Source: Pseudosulfitobacter pseudonitzschiae (GTDB lineage: Bacteria > Pseudomonadota > Alphaproteobacteria > Rhodobacterales > Rhodobacteraceae). Taken from it: DNA of 64,000 bases. The notes beneath the pieces are model-generated. The model saw only the letters and a program-made list of their open reading frames with translations, had not been told where the DNA came from and did not search any database. The stretch covers positions 3,508,446 to 3,572,445 of the forward strand of contig NZ_CP022415.1 in assembly GCF_002222635.1 (NCBI RefSeq), written 5' to 3'. This document shows, in pieces, positions 17,844 to 26,766 of this stretch (the first letter of the stretch is position 1; the number at the start of each line of letters is the position of its first letter). Position numbers and translations under genes: made by a program.

Positions 17844-19429
17844 GCGATTGGGATTATATCGTTGTCGGCGCAGGCAGCGCCGGATGTGTTGTGGCCAAAC
17901 GGCTAAGTGACGCAGGCCACCGAGTGCTGGTGCTCGAGGCGGGGGGCAAGGACAATTACCATTGGGTGCACATCCCGATGGGTTATCTGTACTGCATCGG
18001 CAACCCGCGCACCGACTGGATGTATCGCACAGCACCTGTCGACGGGCTGAACGGCCGGTCGCTGCTCTATCCGCGTGGCAAGGTGCTGGGCGGCTGTTCG
18101 TCGATCAACGGCATGCTGTATCTGCGCGGGCAGGCGGCGGATTATGACGGCTGGCGGCAGATGGGTCTGACCGGTTGGGGGTGGGACGATGTGCTGCCCT
18201 ATTTCCTGAAATCCGAAGATTATGTCGATGGCCCTTCGGATATGCACGGCACGGGCGGTGAGTGGCGTGTGGAAAACCAGCGCTTGCATTGGGATCTGCT
18301 GGACGACTGGATGGAGGCTGCGGCGGCTTGGGGTCTGCCGAAGGTCACCGATTTCAACACCGGCGACAACGAAGGCGTTGGTTATTTCCGCGTCAACCAG
18401 CGGAACGGCTGGCGGATGAATACCGCCAAGGCGTTTTTGCGCACTGCGACGGGCAAGACGTTGAAGGTTGAGACTCAGGCCCACACCCGCCGCATCCTGA
18501 TTGAGGACGGGCGCGCCGTAGGGGTCGAATACGAACGCACGGGCCGGATACTTCAGGCGCGTGCGGGTGCCGAGGTGATCTTGTGTGCCGGTGCGGTCAA
18601 CAGCCCGCAAATCCTGCAATTGTCGGGTATCGGTCCGGGTGATCTGTTGCAAGAACACGGTATCGCTGTCCAGCACGACGCGCCGCAGGTGGGTGCCAAC
18701 CTTCAAGACCACCTGCAATTGCGCTGTGCGTGGCGGCTGACGCGGGCCAAAACGCTGAATACGATGGCCAACAGTCTGTGGGGCAAGGCGATGATCGGTA
18801 TGGAATATGCCATGCGCCGCAGCGGCCCTATGTCGATGGCCCCCAGCCAGCTTGGCGCTTTCAGCAAATCGCGACCCGATCTTGCAACTGCGGATCTGGA
18901 GTATCATGTGCAACCGCTGTCGCTCGAGGCCTTTGGCCAGCCACTGCACAACTTTCCCGCCATCACCGCCAGCGTCTGCAATCTGCGACCGCAAAGCCGT
19001 GGCACGGTGCAGATCGCGTCGGCAGACCCGCATCAGGCACCGGTGATTGCCCCCAACTACCTGTCGACCGAAGGCGACCTTCAGGTGGCGCGCGACGCAA
19101 TCCGGCAGGTGCGGGCAATCATGGCGCAAAGCCCGATGCAACGTTATGCTCCCGAGGAAATGAAACCGGGTGCGCAGGCGCAGACCGATGCGGAACTGGC
19201 GCAGGCGGCGGGGGATGTCGGCACGACGATCTTTCACCCGACCTGCACCGTTCGTATGGGTGGCGACGATGCGCCGCTGGATGGTCAGATGCGCCTGCGC
19301 GGGATTGGCGGGCTGCGCGTGGTGGATGCCAGTGCGATGCCCGCGATCCCCAGTGGCAACACCAACGCGCCGACAATCATGATGGCGGAAAAAGCCAGCG
19401 ATATGATTCTGATGGCTGCGCGGGGCTGA
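17840..19429 (+). CDS. GMC-family FAD-dependent oxidoreductase (choline/alcohol dehydrogenase type)
   Basis: The 529-residue protein has the N-terminal FAD-binding motif VVGAGSAGCVVAKRLSDAGHRVLVLEAG, the GMC signature region RGKVLGGCSSINGMLYLRG, and the C-terminal active-site region FHPTCTVRMG with histidine, then VVDASAMPAIPSGNTNAPTIMMAEKASDMI. Such enzymes oxidise primary alcohols; choline and long-chain or polyethylene glycol alcohols are substrates of relatives. No betaine aldehyde dehydrogenase neighbours it, so choline is not supported by context. The start overlaps the lrp stop, implying translational coupling. Confidence 0.88.
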   Translation: MSDWDYIVVGAGSAGCVVAKRLSDAGHRVLVLEAGGKDNYHWVHIPMGYLYCIGNPRTDWMYRTAPVDGLNGRSLLYPRGKVLGGCSSINGMLYLRGQAADYDGWRQMGLTGWGWDDVLPYFLKSEDYVDGPSDMHGTGGEWRVENQRLHWDLLDDWMEAAAAWGLPKVTDFNTGDNEGVGYFRVNQRNGWRMNTAKAFLRTATGKTLKVETQAHTRRILIEDGRAVGVEYERTGRILQARAGAEVILCAGAVNSPQILQLSGIGPGDLLQEHGIAVQHDAPQVGANLQDHLQLRCAWRLTRAKTLNTMANSLWGKAMIGMEYAMRRSGPMSMAPSQLGAFSKSRPDLATADLEYHVQPLSLEAFGQPLHNFPAITASVCNLRPQSRGTVQIASADPHQAPVIAPNYLSTEGDLQVARDAIRQVRAIMAQSPMQRYAPEEMKPGAQAQTDAELAQAAGDVGTTIFHPTCTVRMGGDDAPLDGQMRLRGIGGLRVVDASAMPAIPSGNTNAPTIMMAEKASDMILMAARG

Positions 19430-19508
19430 AAGAAACGCATCGGTCAGGCATTGGTTCAAACCCGCCCGATATCCCTGTTGTATTGAACGAACGGAGACTG
19501 CTGTGCGC

Positions 19509-19568
19509 ATGGTTTTGATGATGGTTTGCCTTGCACTTGTGGGGACACTTCTGGCGCTAGGTGTTTGA
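19509..19568 (+). CDS. Short hydrophobic peptide frame ending inside an IS fragment
   Basis: A 19-residue frame (MVLMMVCLALVGTLLALGV) reads like a signal or membrane helix. A GGAG lies 12 bases upstream of the ATG, and an in-frame GTG at 19503 is closer to it. The stop codon comes from the left end of the IS481 fragment (TGTTTGA), so this may be the truncated 5' end of a longer gene rather than a natural small protein. Confidence 0.25.
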   Translation: MVLMMVCLALVGTLLALGV

Positions 19569-19674
19569 TCCCGCGGTTTGATGGGGCGCTCCTTTCGCAG
19601 GAATGGAAGGAGGCATTATGGGACAAGTTCGTCATGGGAGCGCCACGACCAGGCACGCCGTCAGAGCCGCAATC
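19562..19674 (+). mobile_element. IS481-family 5' fragment
   Basis: From TGTTTGATCCC onward the sequence is nearly identical to the left end of the IS481 remnant at 23017, including the transposase start (ATG at 19618, MGQVRHGSATTRHAVRAA). Homology stops near 19674. The base pairs before the end, GCTAGG, fit the NCTAGN target preference reported for IS481. The right end is missing. Confidence 0.8.
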
Positions 19675-19839
19675 TCCGAGTCTGAAGCGACCGTGCACCA
19701 AAATGCAGCGCTCTTTGACGAGACGATTCGGACCTGCCGGTCGCTAACCGCAGACATGAACGATGTGGAGGAAAGCCTGCGCATCTTCCGGCTTGGCGAT
19801 GTCGAACCTTTTGTGCAGTTGCGGGTCGGAATCGCCTGA
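19675..19839 (+). pseudogene. 3' remnant of a methyl-accepting chemotaxis protein gene, fused to IS481 start
   Basis: The frame continues from the IS481 transposase start into ...HQNAALFDETIRTCRSLTADM..., ending FRLGDVEPF and a stop at 19839. The pattern QNAA-x-x-x-E-T followed by about 20 residues and FRLG is the normal C-terminal end of methyl-accepting chemotaxis proteins. The receptor's sensor, membrane and signalling tip are absent. The combined frame (ATG 19618 to 19839) is an IS-made chimera and probably not functional. Confidence 0.55.
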
Positions 19840-19870
19840 ACTCGCTGATTTGGTCCCCTGAAAACAACAA

Positions 19871-19898
19871 ACCCCCGCAGGCGCTGCCATGCGGGGGT
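19871..19898 (-). terminator. Intrinsic terminator after rpsU
   Basis: On the minus strand ACCCCCGCA pairs with TGCGGGGGT (stem arms 19890-19898 and 19871-19879) and is followed by TTGTTGTTTTC. Confidence 0.88.
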
Positions 19899-19931
19899 CC
19901 GTAATCTTAAGCAGCTTACGCCGGGGATGAC

Positions 19932-20138
19932 TTACATCATACCTTCGCGTTGAGCCTTTTTGCGTGCCAGCTTGCGGGCACGGCGGATCGCTTCGGCTTT
20001 CTCGCGTGCTTTTTTCTCGGAGGGCTTCTCGAAATGCTGCTTGAGCTTCATTTCACGGAACACACCTTCGCGCTGAAGTTTTTTCTTCAGGGCGCGCAGC
20101 GCTTGATCGACGTTGTTGTCGCGAACACTAACCTGCAT
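19932..20138 (-). CDS. rpsU: 30S ribosomal protein S21
   Basis: The 68-residue basic protein begins [31 protein letters not shown] and has [24 protein letters not shown], the classic S21 sequence. S21 helps the 30S subunit recognise the Shine-Dalgarno region. AGGTGG precedes the start and a strong terminator follows. It is divergent from the COQ9 gene. Confidence 0.96.
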   Translation of the reverse strand: MQVSVRDNNVDQALRALKKKLQREGVFREMKLKQHFEKPSEKKAREKAEAIRRARKLARKKAQREGMM

Positions 20139-20253
20139 GTGGTTTTCACCACCTTTCTAAGTTGAGTTGCAAGGATTTGCAGGAAGTGGGCATATAGCAA
20201 CTGCGCCCTAGTTTGTCCAGTACCCGGACGACCTGCCAAAATGAGGTATCGCG

Positions 20254-20946
20254 ATGACTGCCAACTATACCGAAACCAAAGAGGCACTCTTGCAGGCGGC
20301 CTTGCCGCATGTGGCTTTTGACGGATGGAGCGATGCTACATTTCAGGCTGCGGTCCGCGATGCGGACGTCGCCCCGGCAGTTGCGCGCGCGGTCTGTCCG
20401 CGCGGTGCGGTGGATCTGGCGCTGGCCTATCATGCGGCAGGCGATCAGGCGATGCTGGATAGGTTGCAATCCGAAGACCTCAGCGCCCTGCGTTTTCGCG
20501 ACCGGATCGCAGCGGCGGTACGCTATCGGCTTGAGGCTATTGAGGATAAGGAGGCCGTGCGCCGCGGCACCACGCTGTTTGCCCTGCCGACCCATGCCGC
20601 AGACGGGGCAAAGGCGATCTGGGGCACTGCCGATGCCATCTGGACGGCGCTTGGCGATACCTCGGATGATGTGAACTGGTACACCAAACGCGCAACACTG
20701 TCGGGGGTTTACGGGTCCACTGTTCTTTACTGGCTGGGTGATGACAGTGTGGATCATCAGGCGACATGGGCCTTTCTGGACCGGCGGATCGACAACGTCA
20801 TGCAGATCGAAAAGCTCAAGGCGCAGGTGCGCGAAAATCCGGTCCTGTCAAAGATGATGGCGGGCCCGAACAAGCTGATGCAGACAATCAAACGCCCTTC
20901 TGGACTTGGTGGTTTTCCGGGGCGCTGGAGCGGACCGAAGAACTGA
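20254..20946 (+). CDS. COQ9 family protein (ubiquinone biosynthesis)
   Basis: The 230-residue protein resembles COQ9, a TetR-fold lipid-binding protein that helps COQ7-type hydroxylases in ubiquinone synthesis. The C-terminal COQ9 pattern is visible: AIWGTADAIWTALGDTSDDVNWYTKRATLSGVYGSTVLYWLGD..., then TWAFLDRRIDNVMQIEKLK. It sits divergent from rpsU, an arrangement common in this order. Inner-membrane association is expected from the family. Confidence 0.88.
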   Translation: MTANYTETKEALLQAALPHVAFDGWSDATFQAAVRDADVAPAVARAVCPRGAVDLALAYHAAGDQAMLDRLQSEDLSALRFRDRIAAAVRYRLEAIEDKEAVRRGTTLFALPTHAADGAKAIWGTADAIWTALGDTSDDVNWYTKRATLSGVYGSTVLYWLGDDSVDHQATWAFLDRRIDNVMQIEKLKAQVRENPVLSKMMAGPNKLMQTIKRPSGLGGFPGRWSGPKN

Positions 20947-21039
20947 CGTGACGTGCCGCGAAGGCGGTGCCATGCGGCACTGGTTCCGTCGCCGCCTGCG
21001 GCCTGCTAGGCATGTGCAAATGAAATTCAGGAGGCTTCA

Positions 21040-22029
21040 ATGACCCAGACAATGCGCGCGATCGAGATCACCAAGCCGGGCGGGCCGGAAGTGTTGCAAC
21101 TCACAGACCGCCCCATGCCTCGGGCCGGCCACGGCCAAGTGGTCATAAAGGTTGCCTTTGCCGGTGTGAACCGTCCGGATGCTTTGCAGCGCGCAGGTAT
21201 GTACAACCCGCCCAAAACCGCAAGCGACTTGCCCGGTCTTGAGGCATCGGGCGAGATTTCGGAAATTGGCGCCGGTGTCACCGGTTGGGCTGTGGGCGAT
21301 CAGGTCTGCGCCCTGCTGCCCGGTGGCGGTTATGCGGAATATGTGGCCACCCCTGCGGCGCACTGTCTACCCGTGCCCGATGGTCTGGACATGAAACAGG
21401 CTGCCTGCCTGCCTGAAACCTTCTTTACTGTCTGGTCCAATGTTTTCACCCGTGGTGGGTTGAAAGGAGGCGAGCGGTTTTTGATCCACGGCGGCTCCAG
21501 CGGCATTGGCACCACAGCGATCCAGCTGGCCCAGCATTTCGGGGCGCGGGTCTTTGTTACCGCCGGTTCGGCCGAGAAATGTGCTGCTTGCGTCGAACTG
21601 GGGGCGGAACGGGCCATCAACTACAAGGAAGAAGACTTTGTCGAGGTGATGAAAGAGGCCGGTGGCGCCGATTTGATCCTTGATATGGTGGGTGGCGATT
21701 ATATCCCGCGCAACTTCTCGGCGCTGGCCGATGACGGGCGGCTGGTGCAGATCGCGTTCCTGCAAGGACCCAAGGTTGATATGAACTTTGTCCAGCTGAT
21801 GACGCGCCGCCTGACAATGACAGGCAGCACCCTGCGTCCGCAAAGCGATCTGGCCAAGGCACGGATCGCGCAAGACCTGCGCGAAGCGGTCTGGCCGCTT
21901 TTGGCAGCGGGCAAGGTGGCACCGGTGATGGACAGCACGTTTGCATTTGAGCAGGCTTGTGATGCCCATACGCGCATGGAAACCAGCACGCATATCGGTA
22001 AGATCGTTCTAGAAATTGGCGGCGCATAG
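21040..22029 (+). CDS. NAD(P)H-quinone oxidoreductase, PIG3-like (MDR superfamily)
   Basis: The 329-residue zinc-free medium-chain dehydrogenase begins MRAIEITKPGGPEVLQL and has GVNRPDALQRAGMYNPP, PGLEASGEI and the NADPH-binding HGGSSGIGTTAIQLAQHFGARVFVTAGS. TP53I3/PIG3-type enzymes reduce quinones with NADPH. It is followed after 11 bases by a second quinone reductase, so the two form an operon. Confidence 0.87.
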   Translation: MTQTMRAIEITKPGGPEVLQLTDRPMPRAGHGQVVIKVAFAGVNRPDALQRAGMYNPPKTASDLPGLEASGEISEIGAGVTGWAVGDQVCALLPGGGYAEYVATPAAHCLPVPDGLDMKQAACLPETFFTVWSNVFTRGGLKGGERFLIHGGSSGIGTTAIQLAQHFGARVFVTAGSAEKCAACVELGAERAINYKEEDFVEVMKEAGGADLILDMVGGDYIPRNFSALADDGRLVQIAFLQGPKVDMNFVQLMTRRLTMTGSTLRPQSDLAKARIAQDLREAVWPLLAAGKVAPVMDSTFAFEQACDAHTRMETSTHIGKIVLEIGGA

Positions 22030-22040
22030 GGAGACTGCGA

Positions 22041-23015
22041 ATGGCACTGACTGCACTTATCAAAGAGGCCGGAGGGCCCGAGAATTTCATCCTCGAAGAT
22101 CTTCCCGTAGGCGATCCCGGTGCGGGAGAGGTTCGCATCGCGCACAAAGCTGTGGGATTGAACTTTATCGACGTCTACCAACGCACCGGACTTTATCCGA
22201 TGAATTTGCCCCACGCGTTGGGAATGGAAGCAGCAGGTATCATCGAAGCGGTCGGCGAAGGGGTGACGCACCTCAAGGCAGGCGACCGTGCTGCCTATGC
22301 CGCGCAACCGCCCGGAGCCTATTGCGAAGCGCGGGTGATGCCCGCCGCACAGGTCTGTCCGCTGCCCGATGACATCAGTTTCGAGCAAGGCGCCGCGATG
22401 ATGCTTAAAGGTATGACCACGCAATATTTGTTGCACCGCACCACACCGTTGCAGATGGGCGATACCGTTCTGTTTCACGCCGCCGCCGGAGGTGTGGGGC
22501 TGATCGCCTGCCAGTGGGCGCGGGCCGAGGGGATCAACTTGATCGGCACTGCCGGGACAGATGAAAAATGCGCCCTCGCGCTGGAGCACGGCGCGACCCA
22601 TTGCATCAACTACCGCACCGAAGATTGGGTTGCACAGGTGCGCGAAATCACTGGTGGCAAGGGTGTCGATGCGGTGATGGACGCCGTGGGCAAGGACACC
22701 TTCGATGGCTCGCTGGACAGCTTGAAACCCTTGGGTATGATGATTTCCTTCGGCAACGCATCCGGTCCGGTGCCGCCTTTCAATCTGGGTGTTCTGGGGC
22801 CAAAGGGGTCATTGAAAATCACCCGTCCGACGCTGTTCACCCACATCAGTGACCACGCCACCTGCCAGCAGATGGCGCAGCATCTGTTCGACAAGGTCTT
22901 GTCGGGTGACGTGGACATTCGTATCGACCAACGCTTTGCGCTTAAGGATGTGGCCGACGCCCATCGCGCGCTGGAAGCCCGCAAGACGACAGGCAGCACA
23001 ATTCTCACGCTTTAG
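22041..23015 (+). CDS. qor: Quinone oxidoreductase (QorA type, MDR superfamily)
   Basis: The 324-residue protein has the QOR pattern GLNFIDVYQRTGLYPMNLPHALGMEAAGII, the YLL segment of the active site and the nucleotide-binding HAAAGGVGLIACQWARAEG. It reduces quinones by one-electron transfer using NADPH in characterised relatives. The stop codon TAG lies within the sequence TTTAGA directly abutting the IS481 left end at 23017. Confidence 0.88.
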   Translation: MALTALIKEAGGPENFILEDLPVGDPGAGEVRIAHKAVGLNFIDVYQRTGLYPMNLPHALGMEAAGIIEAVGEGVTHLKAGDRAAYAAQPPGAYCEARVMPAAQVCPLPDDISFEQGAAMMLKGMTTQYLLHRTTPLQMGDTVLFHAAAGGVGLIACQWARAEGINLIGTAGTDEKCALALEHGATHCINYRTEDWVAQVREITGGKGVDAVMDAVGKDTFDGSLDSLKPLGMMISFGNASGPVPPFNLGVLGPKGSLKITRPTLFTHISDHATCQQMAQHLFDKVLSGDVDIRIDQRFALKDVADAHRALEARKTTGSTILTL

Positions 23016-23016
23016 A

Positions 23017-23494
23017 TGTTTGATCCCACGGTTTGATGGTGCGATCCTTTCTCAGGCTTGGAAGGAAGCATTATGGGACAAGTTCGTCATGGGAGCGCCA
23101 CGACCACGCACGCCGTCAGAGCTGCAATACAGCAATCCACTGCCGGGCAATGGACAACGGCATCCAGTTCGCCGAGCGGCCCCGCAACCGGAACACAGCA
23201 TACTCGAGGCAAATGGGATCGAGCACCGCCTGACAAAGCCAAACCATCCGTGGACTAATGGCCAGGTCGAGCGGATGAACCGAACGATTAAGGAGGCGAC
23301 GGTGAAATGATACCATTACGACAGCCGTGATCAGCTGCGCACGCACCTCGCGGACTTCATCGCGGCCTACAACTTCGCACGCCGCCTCAAGACCCTCAGC
23401 GGCCTTACGCCCTACGAATACATCTGCAAAATCTGGACTTCAGAGCCAGATAGATTCATCCTAAATCCAATCCACCAGATGCCGGGACTGAACA
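23017..23494 (+). mobile_element. Degenerate IS481-family element with internal deletion
   Basis: The left end TGTTTGATCCCACGGTTTGATGG and right end (reverse complement TGTTCAGTCCCGGCATCTGGTGG) are imperfect inverted repeats. Inside, the transposase start (ATG at 23072, MGQVRHGSATTTHAVRAAIQ) runs straight into the C-terminal half (DNGIQFAERPRNRN..., NGIEHRLTKPNHPWTNGQVERMNRTIKEATVK), which contains the second D and the E of the DDE triad. There is a frame change near 23210, a stop at 23307-23309, and then HYDSRDQLRTHLADFIAAYNFARRLKTLSGLTPYEYI. The middle is deleted and the copy is dead. Confidence 0.88.
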
Positions 23495-24090
23495 TCTAGC
23501 CGATGCAGGGCCTTGTTGGGCAAATTCGTGACCGAAGGCCACCTTCTGGCCCATCACCATTGCGCTGGTCACCTACCCGAAGTTGCCGCCAGAATTACCC
23601 GGTGTGATGCCTTCCAGTCGACCTTTCGCCTCTTGCTCCCAGATGTCCCGCAGCCCAAGAACACAGCCTTCATCCTTCGCGTCACAGGTCAGCGCGGTTT
23701 GCGCAGTCCGCACTGTGAAGTAGAGTAGTTAGACCCACCGAATATGTTCAGGATGATCAGCAGCTTAAAAGCAACGATCCACATCCACCAAAGCGATAAG
23801 CTTTTCCAAGGCACGCCAGGCCTTAGGCCGCTCGAACACCGGGCGCAGCCTGATAGCACCCTAGCTGAGGGTGAAAAAGAAAATGAAAGAGCCGAGTATC
23901 GCGCCGACAGCGAAAAACCCCCGCCAATCAGCGAACCGGGCAGATAGAATACTCTGCACCCCATACCAGATCAGGAAAGCTGGCCACACCGGCACTGAGT
24001 CCGGCAGTAAACGTCTGGTTGCCCCATGACCCGGGCGAGGTGTCCGTGATCAGGCGGTTTCCGCAAGGTGCCTATCCCGGCTGCCTCGTC
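23495..24090. other. Degenerate stretch between IS remnants
   Basis: No intact gene was found. On the minus strand, frames broken by stops include a hydrophobic piece around 24040-23878 (DLIWYGVQSIL..., FFAVGAILGSFIFFFTL), which looks like part of a membrane protein, and a soluble-looking piece around 23715-23570 (DAKDEGCVLGLRDIWEQEAKGRLEG). I recognise neither family. The stretch is best read as decayed genes trapped between two IS scars. Confidence 0.4.
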
Positions 24091-24096
24091 TAGTTT

Positions 24097-24586
24097 GCCT
24101 TTACTGATGTTTCGTCAATAAAGACAACGCGCGCCGGATGCTTCGGCATCGCGGGAATGCGGTGTTCGAACCAGTCTTTGCGCTGTCGTCTTACTTTGAC
24201 ACGGCGGCGTTCGGGGGTGACCAGTGACCAATTTATACGTGTAGCCCAACTTGCAAAGGAATTTACCGATGGCGTTGGGGTGCACCCGAACGCGCGTTGG
24301 GTCAAACAGGGCCGCACTCAGTTCGGGCATCGTGATGTCACCATCTTGCTCGATGATTTTGACAAAGAAGCCCAGATGCAGGTCCAGCTTGCCCTTGCCT
24401 TTCAGCCGACCTTGCGGAGCGGCTGGCCTGTCCGTCGGGTCGCACGCGCTCATTGGGCTCCCGTGGCTGGCGAAAGCTTCATATCTAGGGCCGCCGCGCG
24501 ACCACTCACCCTTCCGCAATGTATCGCTGAAATCGCGGCCCGCTGCGATAATAGCTGCGCAGGGGAGACGGCTAGTGATCGTGTCG
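24097..24586 (-). mobile_element. IS630-family transposase remnant
   Basis: On the minus strand the frame GKGKLDLHLGFFVKIIEQDGDITMPELSAALFDPTRVRVHPNAIGKFLCKLGYTYK, then after a frameshift near 24225 RRVKVRRQRKDWFEHRIPAMPKHPARVVFIDETSVK, matches the IS630 (Tc1/mariner-like) transposase up to its first catalytic aspartate. The rest of the DDE domain is missing and the N-terminal HTH is only weakly traceable upstream. It is truncated and frameshifted. Confidence 0.75.
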
Positions 24587-24722
24587 GGCTTTCACGCAGT
24601 CACGCGGATTGATCTGCTTGTGCGTGACGTGCGCCTAATACCTGATAAAAACACTCTTGAATACGTTGCATGATACCTGTAGCCGCTTCTCGACTAAATC
24701 ACTCAGGAACGGGATTAGATAG

Positions 24723-25730
24723 ATGCAAGTTACGTTCAAAATAGCCTTGGCAAGTACGGCGTTGCTGTTCGCGTCGACTGCCCTGCATGCTGAAACAACT
24801 TACCCGCTGACGATCGAGAATTGTGGGCAGAGCGTTACTTTCGATCATGCTCCCGCGAATGCTGTGGCCTTGGGGCAGAACAGCGCGGAAATCATGCTGC
24901 TTCTGGGCCTTGAAGACCGGATGGCCGCAACCGCCTTCTGGCCAAACAAGGTGTTGCCCGAGCTGGCCGAAGCCAACAGAAAGGTCGATGTTATCTCGGT
25001 CGAGTTCCCCACGTTGGAAGCTGTATTGTCACATCAGCCCGACTTTGTGGCTGCGATGCTGACAACGCTGCTGGGCGCTGACAGCAAAGTTGCCAAGCGG
25101 TCGGATTTCGAGAACCTTGGCGTGCCGACCTATCTTTCGCCTAGTGCGTGTTCAACCACGCTGGATGCAGGGGACGCTTACGGTACGCGCGATGCCCTCT
25201 GGAGCATGGATCTGCTTTATTCCGAAATCGAAGATCTTTCGCTGATCTTTAACGTTGAAGATCGCGGGGATGCGCTGATCGCCGATTTCAAGGCACGCGA
25301 AGCGGCCTTGCACGCGCGTTTTGCCCGAAACGACAACCTGACGTTTCTGTTCTGGTTTTCCAGTGCCTCGCCCGCCGATGATGCCTATTTGGGGGGCGGC
25401 AACGGTCCTTCAGGCTATATTGCCGATATTCTGGGTGGCTCGAACGCGATCAAGACCGAAGCAGACTGGCCAGCCGTCGGGTGGGAGGGTATTCTGGCCG
25501 CCGATCCCACGGTTTTTGTCGCGGCACAGGTCGATCGCAACCGTTGGGATCTTGATCGGGCCGAAAGCAAGATCGACTTTTTGAAATCCGACCCGACCGT
25601 CAGCCAGATGGAAGCCGTTCAGGCCGATCGGATCGTGGTGATGAGTGGTGCATCGATGAACCCCAGTATTCGCACGCTTTATGGTGCCGAGCAGGTGGCC
25701 GAGCAGCTCGAGACACTTGATCTGCCGTGA
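24723..25730 (+). CDS. ABC transporter substrate-binding protein, iron-siderophore/cobalamin type
   Basis: The 335-residue protein has a signal peptide (to about residue 23, ...STALHA) and the FepB/BtuF two-lobe pattern: YPLTIENCGQSVTFDHAPANAVALGQNSAEIMLLLGLEDRMAAT, and later GPSGYIADILGGSNAIKTEADW and LAADPTVFVAAQVD. It delivers a metal chelate or corrinoid to the permease encoded by the overlapping next gene. No TonB receptor or biosynthesis gene is nearby to fix the substrate. Confidence 0.85.
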   Translation: MQVTFKIALASTALLFASTALHAETTYPLTIENCGQSVTFDHAPANAVALGQNSAEIMLLLGLEDRMAATAFWPNKVLPELAEANRKVDVISVEFPTLEAVLSHQPDFVAAMLTTLLGADSKVAKRSDFENLGVPTYLSPSACSTTLDAGDAYGTRDALWSMDLLYSEIEDLSLIFNVEDRGDALIADFKAREAALHARFARNDNLTFLFWFSSASPADDAYLGGGNGPSGYIADILGGSNAIKTEADWPAVGWEGILAADPTVFVAAQVDRNRWDLDRAESKIDFLKSDPTVSQMEAVQADRIVVMSGASMNPSIRTLYGAEQVAEQLETLDLP

Positions 25731-26764
25731 TAAGTTCTGACGACGAAAAAGAGGGCGGGCCATTCCGGCTTGTCCTGTTTCTTGGCCTGTCCTTGCTGGT
25801 TCTTGTGTTCGCTGTCGCCGCCGCAACGGCGATCGGTGATTTCAATATCGGTCTGAAAACTGTTTTCCTGTCTGTCACCAATGAGCTTGGACTGACCAAC
25901 GTTCAGATCGCGCCAATTGAACAAAGCGTGGTGTGGAATCTTCGACTTAGCCGCGCGCTGGTGGCGGCGCTGGCTGGCGCAGGGCTGGCGATGTGCGGGG
26001 CGATCTTGCAGGCGCTATTGCGCAATGCGCTGGCCGAACCTTTTGTTCTGGGTGTGTCCGCAGGCGCATCCACAGGCGCCGTTTGCGTCATCGTGCTTGG
26101 GATTGGTGCGGGTGGTTTGTCGCTGTCGCTGGGTGCATTTGCCGGAGCATTTGCCGCCTTTGCCTTGGTAGCGCTTTTGTCCAACGGCGCAACAAGCGGC
26201 CCCAACCATACAATCCTTGCGGGGGTAGCGGCATCGCAACTGTTCAACGCGTTGACGTCTTACATCGTGACAACATCGGGCAATGCCCAGCAGGCGCGTG
26301 ACGTGATGTTCTGGCTTTTGGGCAGTTTCGGTGGCGTGCGCTGGCCGGATTTCCAGTTGCTGTTGTTGGTGGTCATTTTCAGTTTGTCGATCTGCATCTT
26401 GATGGCCCGCTCGCTTGATGCATTCACCTTCGGAGACGAGGACGCAGCGGCGCTTGGTGTGCCGGTGGCCCGTATCCGGTTGGTGTTGTTCGGCCTGACC
26501 GCGCTGTTGACCGCGACCATCGTCAGTATGGTAGGCGCTATCGGCTTTGTCGGGTTGGTTGTGCCCCATGCAGCACGCTATGTGGTGGGACCGTTGCATT
26601 TGCGACTGTTGCCCGCCTGTGCCGTTGTGGGTGCAGTGTTCATGGTGATCGCCGACATCGTCTCACGCGTGATTGCGGTGCAGCAAATTGTGCCAATCGG
26701 TGTGGTCACAGCACTGGTCGGCGTGCCCTTTTTCGCCATTATCCTCTACCGTGCAAGGCCATAG
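25727..26764 (+). CDS. FecCD-family ABC permease
   Basis: The 345-residue membrane protein has about nine or ten hydrophobic segments and family motifs LRLSRALVAALAGAGLAMCGAILQALLRNALAEPFVLGVSAGAS and GFVGLVVPHAARYVVGP. It starts with GTG at 25727, overlapping the stop of the binding-protein gene. It forms the membrane channel of the iron/cobalamin-type importer. Confidence 0.9.
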   Translation: MISSDDEKEGGPFRLVLFLGLSLLVLVFAVAAATAIGDFNIGLKTVFLSVTNELGLTNVQIAPIEQSVVWNLRLSRALVAALAGAGLAMCGAILQALLRNALAEPFVLGVSAGASTGAVCVIVLGIGAGGLSLSLGAFAGAFAAFALVALLSNGATSGPNHTILAGVAASQLFNALTSYIVTTSGNAQQARDVMFWLLGSFGGVRWPDFQLLLLVVIFSLSICILMARSLDAFTFGDEDAAALGVPVARIRLVLFGLTALLTATIVSMVGAIGFVGLVVPHAARYVVGPLHLRLLPACAVVGAVFMVIADIVSRVIAVQQIVPIGVVTALVGVPFFAIILYRARP

Positions 26765-26766
26765 AA

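Noticed and set aside
17840..19429. Choline dehydrogenase (betA) name for the GMC gene
   Set aside because: No betB, betI or betaine transporter is adjacent, so only the family level is supported.
17903..19510. Long open frame of 535 codons on the minus strand, opposite the GMC oxidoreductase gene
   Set aside because: It is the antisense shadow of a high-GC gene: no recognisable domain, Arg/His/Gln-rich composition, and the plus-strand frame has clear FAD and active-site motifs.
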